A DNA stretch of 64,000 bases from an uncultured Prevotellaceae bacterium (GTDB lineage Bacteria > Bacteroidota > Bacteroidia > Bacteroidales > Bacteroidaceae), in NCBI GenBank assembly GCA_900316355.1, contig ONCQ01000002.1:124001-188000 (forward strand), in the 5' to 3' direction. The notes under the pieces are model-generated. The model was not told the DNA's origin, did not search any database, and saw only the letters and a list, made by a program, of their open reading frames with translations. The translations under genes and the position numbers were made by a program. Positions 25,450 to 32,489 of the stretch are shown piece after piece (position 1 is the first letter of the stretch; each line of letters starts with the position of its first letter).

Positions 25450-25776
25450 TGTTCCGAGGTTTTGTGAGAAGGCGGAGGTGCTGCAGCTTTCTTCCTAGGG
25501 GACTCTCACACAACTCGGAGTTTGTAATAAGTAATATGGTGCGCGCACGAGTGTTCACCTCTGCACGGCATCCACGAATGGAATGCAAGGGCAAAGGTCG
25601 GCATTATTCGCAAACTGGTCAAGGGCCGCTATACAGAAAAAGCCCCCACTCTCAGGCGAGAATGAGGGCAATGAGCCAAAATGAATCAAAATGAGTTTTT
25701 AGAATGAGAAAATGAGCCGCAGATGATAGGCTTTAACAGAAAAGTAGTATCTTTGCACACCGATTTCGACGTACAA
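25450..25776. other. Gene-free leader/promoter region with two hairpins
   Basis: Arms at 25454-25468 and 25505-25518 form an imperfect 14-bp inverted repeat in the leader of the 156-residue gene. A second hairpin (25642-25653 with 25658-25669, loop AGGC) is followed, on the minus strand, by TTTTTC and looks like a minus-strand terminator with no obvious gene in front of it. From about 25660 to 25720 the word AATGAG recurs. No protein-coding signal was seen. Confidence 0.5.
25748..25755 (+). promoter_or_regulatory. -7 box for the 145-residue gene
   Basis: TATCTTTG matches TAnnTTTG, 21 bases before the ATG at 25777. This supports that ATG over the in-frame start at 25723, which precedes the box. 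Confidence 0.6.
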
Positions 25777-26214
25777 ATGGCAAAGCGTACCCAAGAAGAT
25801 TATTACAAGGAAAGCAAACGGATAAGAGCAGAGGTCCTGCAGCAAGCAGAACTTCTGAAGGGGAATCCCTTGCGCTTTACCATCACCAATGGTATCACGA
25901 TGGATGTAGAAATCACAAAAACCGATTTGAAAACAATTGTGAGCAAAAACGTTGGTGACGACAAGTTCAATGCCATCAAGAATGCCCTCGCCAAGGACAT
26001 TCCTGGTTACTTGGCTAAAGCCGAGTACCTGGGATGGCGTCCCATAGCTGAAGGTAAACATCTTGAGAGTGCCTTCTTCGCATATTTCAATCGAGAGTTC
26101 GGGTGCCGAACGATTCTGTGTATGCGTAAATTAGCTGATGGAAGCATCTACAAACCGTATGCTATCATCAACGACCAAACTTTTGAGGCATCCTCTGAAG
26201 ATTTAAGAAAATAA
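25777..26214 (+). CDS. Hypothetical protein, possible PBECR-like (barnase/EndoU/RelE-fold) domain
   Basis: 145 residues from ATG 25777 (MAKRTQEDYYKESKRIRAEV). The first 40 residues are a charged helix. The rest alternates strands and helices (FTITNGITMDVEITKTDLKT, YLAKAEYLGWRPIAEGKHLE, FAYFNREFGCRTILCMRKL, YKPYAIIND). The His/Arg/Tyr-containing order resembles phage-associated barnase-EndoU-colicin-RelE-like nuclease domains, but this is a visual guess without a search. It is the only plus-strand gene in this part of the island, with its own promoter. Confidence 0.6.
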   Translation: MAKRTQEDYYKESKRIRAEVLQQAELLKGNPLRFTITNGITMDVEITKTDLKTIVSKNVGDDKFNAIKNALAKDIPGYLAKAEYLGWRPIAEGKHLESAFFAYFNREFGCRTILCMRKLADGSIYKPYAIINDQTFEASSEDLRK

Positions 26215-26230
26215 GGAACTCCGCCTTAAC

Positions 26231-26335
26231 AAGTCGCTTGCCGATACAAACGGGGCTCTTGTCCTAGGCGGAGCTTGTGAGTGTCAACATCTTGCAAGTA
26301 GCTTGCCGATACAAACGGGGCGCTTGCCCTATGCG
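26231..26335. repeat. Direct repeat, two 40-bp copies
   Basis: Copies at 26231-26270 and 26296-26335 share GCTTGCCGATACAAACGGGG and differ at a few positions; the offset is 65 bases. They lie just after the stop at 26214, before the converging gene that ends at 26448. Bases 26336-26447 hold a short CTTTG/CAAAG inverted repeat and no gene. Confidence 0.75.
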
Positions 26336-26447
26336 ATACACTTTTCTTTGGGCACCGCAAAGTAACATAGTTTTTTTGAGACCTCCAAATATTATTATCA
26401 TTTTTTGTCCCTATAGCCTTAAAATCTCTGCTTCGTGAGTGTCTGCC

Positions 26448-27041
26448 TCACACCTGTCTCCCATAGCGCATCGACTCCCCCAGCCGCTTGCCGATGTCTA
26501 TGCACAAGCCCCTGTCGTTGACACAGCCTTTATCCGTCCATCCTTTATATCCCTCAGAAGGCATCGACCTCATCTTGGCGGCCATGCCATTGGCCAACTT
26601 CTGCAACTTCACGTCCGTCAATTCCTCGATGACGCCCCATGCCATCAGCGCCTTCAGGAACGCCGTATGCGCATTGCGTTTCTTCAGCTGCCCGTGGTCA
26701 TACAGCACTATCTCTATCAGCGCCAAGTTCGCCGCGCTCCCATGATAGAACTCCTTCACCGCAGCCGCCACCCGCTCCCTCGTGAAATCGTTAGGAAATT
26801 TGAAGCAGGCAGAATGACAATTCGTTTCTTCTCCCCCTGACGTTCCATCTTCCTTCACCTCTTCCACCTTGTCGCCAGCAGTCTCCCCCGCTTCCTCCTC
26901 CGCATTCCCGACATGCTGGTGCACCGTGCTCCCCGGCATCGCGAAGATGGCTCCGCTGATGGGGCCGTTGAACACCTGACAGTTCGAATGAGCCTCGAAG
27001 TGGTTATGCACCTCTCGGACATCCTGTTTCTTTTCCTCCAT
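26448..27041 (-). CDS. Hypothetical protein with N-terminal HNHFEA...QVFNG motif
   Basis: 197 residues. It opens with a motif shared with the gene upstream (HNHFEAHSNCQVFNGPISG), then an acidic linker (about 45-75) and a helical domain (about 75-165; FPNDFTRERVAAAVKEFYHG and KKRNAHTAFLKALMAWGVI), ending GWTDKGCVNDRGLCIDIGKR. Family not recognised. No signal peptide. It starts 9 bases after the upstream stop, so the two are probably co-transcribed. Confidence 0.65.
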   Translation of the reverse strand: MEEKKQDVREVHNHFEAHSNCQVFNGPISGAIFAMPGSTVHQHVGNAEEEAGETAGDKVEEVKEDGTSGGEETNCHSACFKFPNDFTRERVAAAVKEFYHGSAANLALIEIVLYDHGQLKKRNAHTAFLKALMAWGVIEELTDVKLQKLANGMAAKMRSMPSEGYKGWTDKGCVNDRGLCIDIGKRLGESMRYGRQV

Positions 27042-27050
27042 AGCCGCTTA

Positions 27051-27581
27051 TCATTGTGGTGGGTTAAACGTAGAAGCGCTGACATCGCCGTTGAACACCT
27101 GAGCGGAACTGCCCGCCTCATAGTGGTTATGCGTCACGGGTGCCACGGGTGCCGGCCTCGTGGGCAGCTGCGTCATCTTCGTCACCTCCTCCGTGAGCTG
27201 CTTGGGTGCATCCTTTGGCAATGTGTGCATGAAGAAATGCGCCAGCAGCGCACGGTCATGATTGTCTGTGATGTTCACCACATACTCCTGCGTCGCAGGC
27301 TTCGACAACGGGATATACTGACAGCAGATGACCGCCATCAGCGTCTGCTGGTTCTGCTCCGAACGGGCACGCTTCAACTCCTCCGTCTTCTCGGCAATCT
27401 TCTTATGCGCCTCCTGTAGCGCCAACGCCTGCAAGGCCAGTGCGTGGTTCGTCTCGTCCAACATACCCTGCAGGTTTCTTTTCTCCTCTTCCAGCTGCAC
27501 GATGCGCTCTTGTAGCGGACGCATGAGAGCGCCCGCCAGCTTGTCTGTGATATGGTCTAATTCGCTAGTATTTAAATCCAT
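27051..27581 (-). CDS. Hypothetical coiled-coil protein with C-terminal HNHYEA...QVFNG motif
   Basis: 176 residues from the ATG at 27581 (MDLNTSELDHITDKLAGALM); the frame remains open to 27791 but that covers the promoter. Residues about 20-75 form a coiled coil (LQERIVQLEEEKRNLQGML, then KKIAEKTEELKRARSEQ). The middle (about 80-130) is a compact domain with NITDNHDRALLAHFFMHTLP. After a Pro/Thr linker it ends HNHYEAGSSAQVFNGDVSAS, the same motif that begins the next gene. Function unknown; the two products may bind each other or a common partner. Confidence 0.65.
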   Translation of the reverse strand: MDLNTSELDHITDKLAGALMRPLQERIVQLEEEKRNLQGMLDETNHALALQALALQEAHKKIAEKTEELKRARSEQNQQTLMAVICCQYIPLSKPATQEYVVNITDNHDRALLAHFFMHTLPKDAPKQLTEEVTKMTQLPTRPAPVAPVTHNHYEAGSSAQVFNGDVSASTFNPPQ

Positions 27582-27673
27582 AGCTGCATGTCCTTTTGAT
27601 AATGAATACCTCTGTTTCTGCCTCGCTCCTCGCCCTCCGCACAGCCATGATTCTTGCGTGGGCGAATCAGCCG

Positions 27674-27681
27674 CAAAGTTA
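27674..27681 (-). promoter_or_regulatory. -7 box for the coiled-coil/QVFNG gene pair
   Basis: On the minus strand TAACTTTG matches TAnnTTTG, about 93 bases before the ATG at 27581. It supports that ATG over the longer frame that begins upstream of the box. Confidence 0.5.
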
Positions 27682-27810
27682 CGAACTTTTTCCCGAATCC
27701 CCACCATCATCCGCCTATTATTATTTGTTAAAAATGCGCGCAAAAAAAGATGTGCCTCATCATGAGGCACATCCGCTATGTGCTGAACCATATCTTATTG
27801 TAATTTCGAG

Positions 27811-29259
27811 TTACTTCTTCACCACCTTCTTCATCGTGCCGTCGCTCATGCGAAGGAGATATGGGCCATGTGAGGGAGTTTGAGACAATCGGATGCCGCT
27901 CAGGTCGTAAACAGCTGACACAGAACAGTCTTCCGATGATTCACAATTGTCGATGGCCGCAGGATTACCCTCGATGATAAACGGGAACAGGTTCCAATTT
28001 GCTGTGGCTTTATACTTGTCTATTGTTCCTACAGGGACATAAAGTTTACAATTCCAGGCAGGACAGTTGGATGTGTTTAAACTTTTGCGGAAGGAAAATG
28101 TATAGTAAGCAATCTCGAAAGGTTCGGCAATCTCTGAAATGACTGTTCCTAATTGAGTACAATCATGGAATGCACTATAGCCGATAGTGGTCACATGCTT
28201 GGGAATGGTAATGCTATTAAGTCCACAATATTCGAATGCACTTTGACCAATGGATGTTACGCTTTCCGGGATGACAGCACTGGTCAGGTTCTTGCACCTA
28301 AAGAATGCATAGTCGCCAATAGCCGTTATGCCGTCTGGTATGACAATATCCGTAATCTCCTGGCCTGCCACACAATTCTTCTCAGCCTGAGGACGTGATG
28401 TATCTTTTCCCTCATAGACAATGGTGCACATACTCTCTATGCTGGCATAATCCGCCACTCGGGGGGCGGGCATGTTAAACGGACAGAAGAAAGCCGATTT
28501 GCCAATGCTCTTTAGGTCCTTGGGAAAGGCTACAGAGTCCACATAGCTCTCGTAAAACATGTAATCATCTATTCTGGTGATGTTTGGGCCAAAAACAACC
28601 TTAAACGGACTCCTAATGAGAGCAAATGGCGAGTAGCCATACATCTTATCTGTGGAGTAACTGAGCTTTCTGCCTATATAAATCTGCTCTAAAGGACACT
28701 CCCTGAAAAGGCCAGATCCTTCAGAGTTTGACTGAAAGCCGTATCCTAATTTCAGCGTGCTTTCCCCGTCTTCAATTACCAGGTTCGTAGCATTGCACCG
28801 ATTGAAAGCTGCATTGCCAATCTCGGTTACATTGTTAGGAATAGTTATTGATGTCAATGATGTGCAGTTAGAGAATGCCCCGTTACCAATATAAGTGACA
28901 CTGTTTGGAATCGTTATCGCGGCAAGTTGACTACATCCTGAAAAAGCAGTAGGTCCTATCTTTTGAATCGTATTGGGGAGAGAGACGGAAGTCACCGAGC
29001 TGCAATTGTAAAACGCATTGTCATGGATTGTTGTGACGGTGTATGTATTCCCATCGTAGGTAATCGTTTCTGGAATAACGATACTGCCAGCGTAGTCATT
29101 TAAAATCGTATAACCGTGTGTCCCTTTATAGGTCACATAGGCCTCAGTTCCAACTAAATAGTAATAGATACCATTCACCTCACAGTCATAAGCCATTACT
29201 TTCACGCCTGCCATACACATGAGCAGGAACAACAGAGTCTTCTGATAAAATTGTTTCAT
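27811..29259 (-). CDS. BspA-type leucine-rich-repeat surface protein with T9SS-like tail
   Basis: 482 residues with a signal peptide (MKQFYQKTLLFLLMCMAGVK, then VMA). Residues about 60-370 are repeats of about 23 residues of the LRR_5 (Treponema pallidum/BspA) type, for example SVTYIGNGAFSNCTSLTSIT and NNVTEIGNAAFNRC. The C-terminus (SAVYDLSGIRLSQTPSHGPY, then LLRMSDGTMKKVVKK) resembles T9SS sorting domains. BspA-like proteins often bind host or bacterial surfaces. It is a smaller relative of the 1692-residue protein further on. A minus-strand -7 box sits at 29291-29298. Confidence 0.88.
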   Translation of the reverse strand: MKQFYQKTLLFLLMCMAGVKVMAYDCEVNGIYYYLVGTEAYVTYKGTHGYTILNDYAGSIVIPETITYDGNTYTVTTIHDNAFYNCSSVTSVSLPNTIQKIGPTAFSGCSQLAAITIPNSVTYIGNGAFSNCTSLTSITIPNNVTEIGNAAFNRCNATNLVIEDGESTLKLGYGFQSNSEGSGLFRECPLEQIYIGRKLSYSTDKMYGYSPFALIRSPFKVVFGPNITRIDDYMFYESYVDSVAFPKDLKSIGKSAFFCPFNMPAPRVADYASIESMCTIVYEGKDTSRPQAEKNCVAGQEITDIVIPDGITAIGDYAFFRCKNLTSAVIPESVTSIGQSAFEYCGLNSITIPKHVTTIGYSAFHDCTQLGTVISEIAEPFEIAYYTFSFRKSLNTSNCPAWNCKLYVPVGTIDKYKATANWNLFPFIIEGNPAAIDNCESSEDCSVSAVYDLSGIRLSQTPSHGPYLLRMSDGTMKKVVKK

Positions 29260-29290
29260 ATCATACGTTTTAAAGAATGTAATTCTGCCG

Positions 29291-29298
29291 CAAAGTTA
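29291..29298 (-). promoter_or_regulatory. -7 box for the 482-residue BspA-like gene
   Basis: TAACTTTG on the minus strand, 31 bases before the ATG at 29259. Confidence 0.5.
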
Positions 29299-29456
29299 CA
29301 CATTATTTCCTTACCCCGCACATAAAAGCAGCTGAAATTCATCAGCCGCTGGAGAAGTTTTTACTGCAGGGCTCCTGTCATAAAGTGAAAGGTAGAAAAT
29401 ACAATACCGCACAACCTTTTCAGGAAAAAAGGCAACCAATGTCGGAAGAAAGTGTC

Positions 29457-29485
29457 AACCTTTTCCGTATGGATAGGAAAAGGTT
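29457..29485. repeat. Perfect 10-bp inverted repeat in a gene-free region
   Basis: AACCTTTTCC (29457-29466) and GGAAAAGGTT (29476-29485) with a 9-base loop, followed by an A-run. Related AACCTTTTC and AGGAAAAGG words occur at about 29413 and 29519. It could be a terminator or part of a structured RNA. The surrounding gene-free stretch is 29260-30219. Confidence 0.6.
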
Positions 29486-29548
29486 AAAAAACAAGGCCTA
29501 AAAGGAGTCAACTATATTTAGGAAAAGGCAGACATTTCGGGCATTGTC

Positions 29549-29716
29549 GTTGTCACCATTGTCATTGTCATGATTGTCATTAAGGGTTTCTAAAGGGGAA
29601 AACACCACACAATTAGTATATAATAAAATAGTATTTTATTATATACTAATTGTGACCATTCTTCTGGGTTCTGAATCTCTTAATGACAATTGACAATGAT
29701 GACAATCATGACAACC
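29549..29716. repeat. Nested inverted repeat with a perfect 47-bp central palindrome
   Basis: The inner part is a perfect palindrome: 23-base arms at 29608-29630 and 29632-29654 around a single G, AT-rich (CACAATTAGTATATAATA and onward). Outside it lie imperfect arms of about 40 bases (29549-29590 and 29674-29715) built from ATTGTCA-like words, so the whole 168 bases can fold into one long hairpin. No coding potential was seen. Confidence 0.9.
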
Positions 29717-29773
29717 ACATAATTTTTTTGAAAAAAGTTGCCAAAGCATTCGAAAACCGCAATGGAAATGTCG

Positions 29774-29781
29774 TACCTTTG
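29774..29781 (+). promoter_or_regulatory. -7 box possibly serving the HU-related gene
   Basis: TACCTTTG matches TAnnTTTG. The next plus-strand gene begins 438 bases downstream, and the space between is filled with repeats. No exact -33 element was found. Confidence 0.4.
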
Positions 29782-30215
29782 CAGCATCAAAAAACAACGC
29801 ACCATGCATCGAAGCGCGATGCAGCAAGGTGTAAACGACAACGCAGCAAGGTGTAGCCCCCGAGCCCCCTAAAGGGGAGCGTAGGGAGTGAGGAATGAAA
29901 CTTGAAACATGAAACTTGAAACATCAAACTTCTTGCGCTCGGCTTTGCCGCTTCTTCGAGCGACAGCGAGTCTGAAGAACCATTGAACTTTTTGAACCAT
30001 TGAACTCTTAAACTTTTGATCCTTTTGAACTCTTGAACCGCGCGACAGCGCTTGAACCTTTGAACCGAACATCCGGCCAGATGTCATATAACCTAACCCT
30101 ATCTATTAACCCTAAAATTTAAATCCCCCAATGGTAGAGTATCTACTCCCCTCCGGCCTCACCCCCAGCCCCTCTCCAAAGGGCGAGGGTAGCTATAAGA
30201 GGGGCTGGGGGTGAG
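29782..30215. repeat. Mixed repeat tract before the HU-related gene
   Basis: Contents in order: a palindromic element with CCCCCTAAAGGGG (29856-29880); five perfect-register heptamers of GAAACTT/GAAACAT type (29897-29931); a looser TTGAAC repeat tract (about 29985-30066); and an 18-bp perfect inverted repeat (30158-30175 with 30198-30215) that ends 4 bases before the HU-related ATG. No gene was seen here. Confidence 0.75.
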
Positions 30216-30219
30216 TCTT

Positions 30220-30717
30220 ATGAAGAACACACTTAAGTATTCCCTGCACATGCAGAAGAACCCCGTGCATCCCGAAGAGCCCGAGAAGGCGTATGCTCGC
30301 CTGCAGCTGAACGGCGTGCTGGACATCAACGCCCTGGCCGCACACATGGCCAACCACAACAGCATCTACAGCAAGGGCACCATCGTAGGCATCATCACCG
30401 ACATGTGCCACTGCATCAAGGAGGCCATCACCGAGGGCAACGCCATCGAGCTGGGCGAGCTGGGCCGCTTCACGCCCTCCATCACCAGCGAGGGCACGCT
30501 GCCCGGCGTGGACGAAGAGGGCAACCCCATCACGGCCATGGAGGCCTTCACCGAGGCGAACATCAAGGACGTCAACGTGAACTACGAGCTGGGCAGTGGC
30601 CTCGACTTCAAGCGCGAGGACTTCGACTTCGAGTTCGTCACCACGCGTAAGGCGCAGGCTGCCGCCAAGAAGGCGCAGAAGAAGGGCGAGAAGAGCGCCG
30701 ACTGGAGCGAGGAGTAA
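30220..30717 (+). CDS. HU-related DNA-binding protein
   Basis: 165 residues from the ATG at 30220 (MKNTLKYSLHMQKNP); an in-frame GTG at 30211 lies inside the upstream hairpin. The sequence fits the HU-related (HU_rel) family of Bacteroidota: DINALAAHMANHNSIYSKGT, VGIITDMCHCIKEAITEG, AIELGELGRFTPSITSEGT and VNVNYELGSGLDFKREDF. The C-terminal 25 residues are a Lys/Ala-rich tail (KAQAAAKKAQKKGEKS). These proteins are thought to bind DNA like HU. In other Bacteroidales they often sit with an amidase and a VirE/primase gene; neither is present here. Confidence 0.85.
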   Translation: MKNTLKYSLHMQKNPVHPEEPEKAYARLQLNGVLDINALAAHMANHNSIYSKGTIVGIITDMCHCIKEAITEGNAIELGELGRFTPSITSEGTLPGVDEEGNPITAMEAFTEANIKDVNVNYELGSGLDFKREDFDFEFVTTRKAQAAAKKAQKKGEKSADWSEE

Positions 30718-30718
30718 A

Positions 30719-30744
30719 GCCCCCGAGCCCCCTAAAGGGGAGCG
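30719..30744. repeat. Palindromic element (CCCCCTAAAGGGG) after the HU-related gene
   Basis: One of six copies in the window. It contains CCCCCTAAAGGGGAGCG and begins at the HU-related stop codon, where it could act as a weak terminator or transcript-end element. Confidence 0.7.
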
Positions 30745-30800
30745 TAAGGCAGGAGTTGAGGGCACAAGCCCTCACTCCTTTTCAATGACGAAGGCTGCGC

Positions 30801-31027
30801 ATTTTTCTCTACAGATTACACGGATTAAACAGATTTTTCAGACAACGAATTTCCATAATGAGCATCATGAATGGAGCATCAATAGATTATAAATCCGTGC
30901 AATCCGTTTAATCTGTAGAGGAGAATTACACGCGCTCGGCATCCCGAAGGGTGACGCTTGACACTTCAAGAATAAAACGCATTTTTCTCTACAGATTACA
31001 CGGATTAAACAGATTTTTTTCGAACCA
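30801..31027. repeat. Dispersed hairpin element, copy B (permuted)
   Basis: Module 2 (about 30844-30918) comes first, preceded by an arm (30809-30836), then module 1 (about 30929-31027) with a further arm (30989-31016). Arms 30809-30836 and 30891-30918 are inverted repeats. Modules match copy A at 21649-21820 with only scattered differences but in the opposite order, as if cut from a tandem array. The gene-free stretch is 30718-31120. Confidence 0.85.
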
Positions 31028-31035
31028 TGAACACG

Positions 31036-31073
31036 AAATCCCCGCCGCATCTACCGTGATGCAGCGGGGATTT
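31036..31073. terminator. Strong hairpin, probable terminator
   Basis: A 16-bp stem with one mismatch (31036-31051 with 31058-31073), six-base loop, flanked by A and T runs, located between the HU-related gene and the converging antiporter gene. A palindromic element with CCCCTTTAGGGGG follows at 31090-31118, abutting the antiporter's stop codon. Confidence 0.75.
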
Positions 31074-31120
31074 CTGGCTCGGGGGCTCCAACGCTCCCCT
31101 TTAGGGGGCTTCGGGGGCTT

Positions 31121-32461
31121 TTATTTCTCCTCGTCGTGGGCGCTCATGTTCTTAATCATCAGGTTCACCAGATGCTTCGTGATATAGGTGTGGCGCACGG
31201 CATGGCGCGCCTTGTCGGCGATGGAGGGGCCATCGTCTTCAGCCGGGGTGTCGTTGGCTGCCACCTCCTGCTCGCGGCGGTCAATCTTCTCGCGCAGGCT
31301 GGCCGAGGCGTGGCTGTAGAGGTAGTTGTAGGCTGGCTGTGCGGCCTTCATGATGTAGGGCGTGAGGAAGGTGGTCACGACACTGGAGGCCACGATGATG
31401 GGATAGATGATGGGGTCGAGGACGCCCAGGCTGGTGCCCAGCGAGGCGATGATGAACGAGAACTCGCCGATCTGCACGAAGGAGAAGCTGGTGAGCATCG
31501 CGTCGCGCATCGTGGCGCCGCCCCACCAGCAACCCAGGGTGGCGAAGAGGATCATGCCAACGATGACCACGAGGCTGACCCAGAGGATGCTCACCCAATA
31601 TTCCACCAGCACGGGGGGATTGATGAGCATGCCCACGGAGATGAAGAAGATGGCGGCGAAGACGTTCTTCAGCGGCGTCATCAGATGCTCGATGCGCTTG
31701 GCCTCCACCGTCTCGGCAAGGACAGAGCCCATCACGAAGGCGCCGAGGGCGCTGCTGAAGCCGGCTTCCTCGGCCGTCAGCACCATGCCTAAGCAGAGGC
31801 CCAGGGCGAGGATGATGAGCGTCTCGTCGTTGAGGTGTTTCTGAATCTTGCGCAGCACCGTGGGGATGATTAGGATGCCGACGATGAACCACACGGCGAG
31901 GGTGAGTGCCAGGATGAGCACCTTGTTGAGCAGTTCTGCGCCCTCGAACTGATGGCGGATGGCGATGCTGGAGAGCAACACCATGAGGACCACCGCCACG
32001 ACATCCTCCACGATGAGGATGCTGGTGGCGCCTTTGACGAAGCGCTCCTTGCTCATGCCGGCCTCATCGATGACCTTCATCACGATGGTGGTGCTCGACA
32101 TGCAGAGCATGCCGGCCAGGAACAGCGAGTTGATCATGTCGAGGTTGGCATCCTGACCTACCAGGTAGCCCAGGAGCATCATGCCCAGGATGATGGTCGT
32201 GGCGCCTACGGCAGCTATCTTGCCGCTGCTGATGAGGTTCTTCAGGCGGAACTCCAGGCCGATGCAGAACAGGACGAAGAGCACGCCGATGTCGCCCCAT
32301 GCCTTCACGTTGTCGGCATTGACGAGCGTCTCGCCAAAGAGGTTCGGGCCTATCAGCACACCGGCGACGATGTAGCCCAGCACGACAGGCTGTTTCAAGA
32401 ACTTAAACACGATGCTGACCACAGCTGCTGTGATCATCAGAACATACAAATCTTGTACCAT
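31121..32461 (-). CDS. Cation:proton antiporter, CPA2 family
   Basis: 446 residues. About 12 membrane segments in the first 385 residues (LYVLMITAAVVSIVFKFL, VVLGYIVAGVLIGPNLFGE, IGVLFVLFCIGLEF and so on) with the CPA2 hallmark glycine-rich helices. It is the exchanger domain only; there is no RCK/TrkA-N domain as in KefB/KefC. The C-terminal 60 residues are a cytoplasmic charged tail. It would exchange sodium or potassium for protons across the inner membrane. Its ATG is 28 bases from the stop of the giant BspA-like gene on the same strand, so read-through is possible. Confidence 0.92.
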   Translation of the reverse strand: MVQDLYVLMITAAVVSIVFKFLKQPVVLGYIVAGVLIGPNLFGETLVNADNVKAWGDIGVLFVLFCIGLEFRLKNLISSGKIAAVGATTIILGMMLLGYLVGQDANLDMINSLFLAGMLCMSSTTIVMKVIDEAGMSKERFVKGATSILIVEDVVAVVLMVLLSSIAIRHQFEGAELLNKVLILALTLAVWFIVGILIIPTVLRKIQKHLNDETLIILALGLCLGMVLTAEEAGFSSALGAFVMGSVLAETVEAKRIEHLMTPLKNVFAAIFFISVGMLINPPVLVEYWVSILWVSLVVIVGMILFATLGCWWGGATMRDAMLTSFSFVQIGEFSFIIASLGTSLGVLDPIIYPIIVASSVVTTFLTPYIMKAAQPAYNYLYSHASASLREKIDRREQEVAANDTPAEDDGPSIADKARHAVRHTYITKHLVNLMIKNMSAHDEEK

Positions 32462-32489
32462 GCTGATATGATTAAAAATTTTAAGTTTC

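Noticed and set aside
29639..29827. 62-residue minus-strand frame over the palindrome
   Set aside because: It is short, Cys/His-rich by chance, and runs through the palindrome and a promoter on the other strand.
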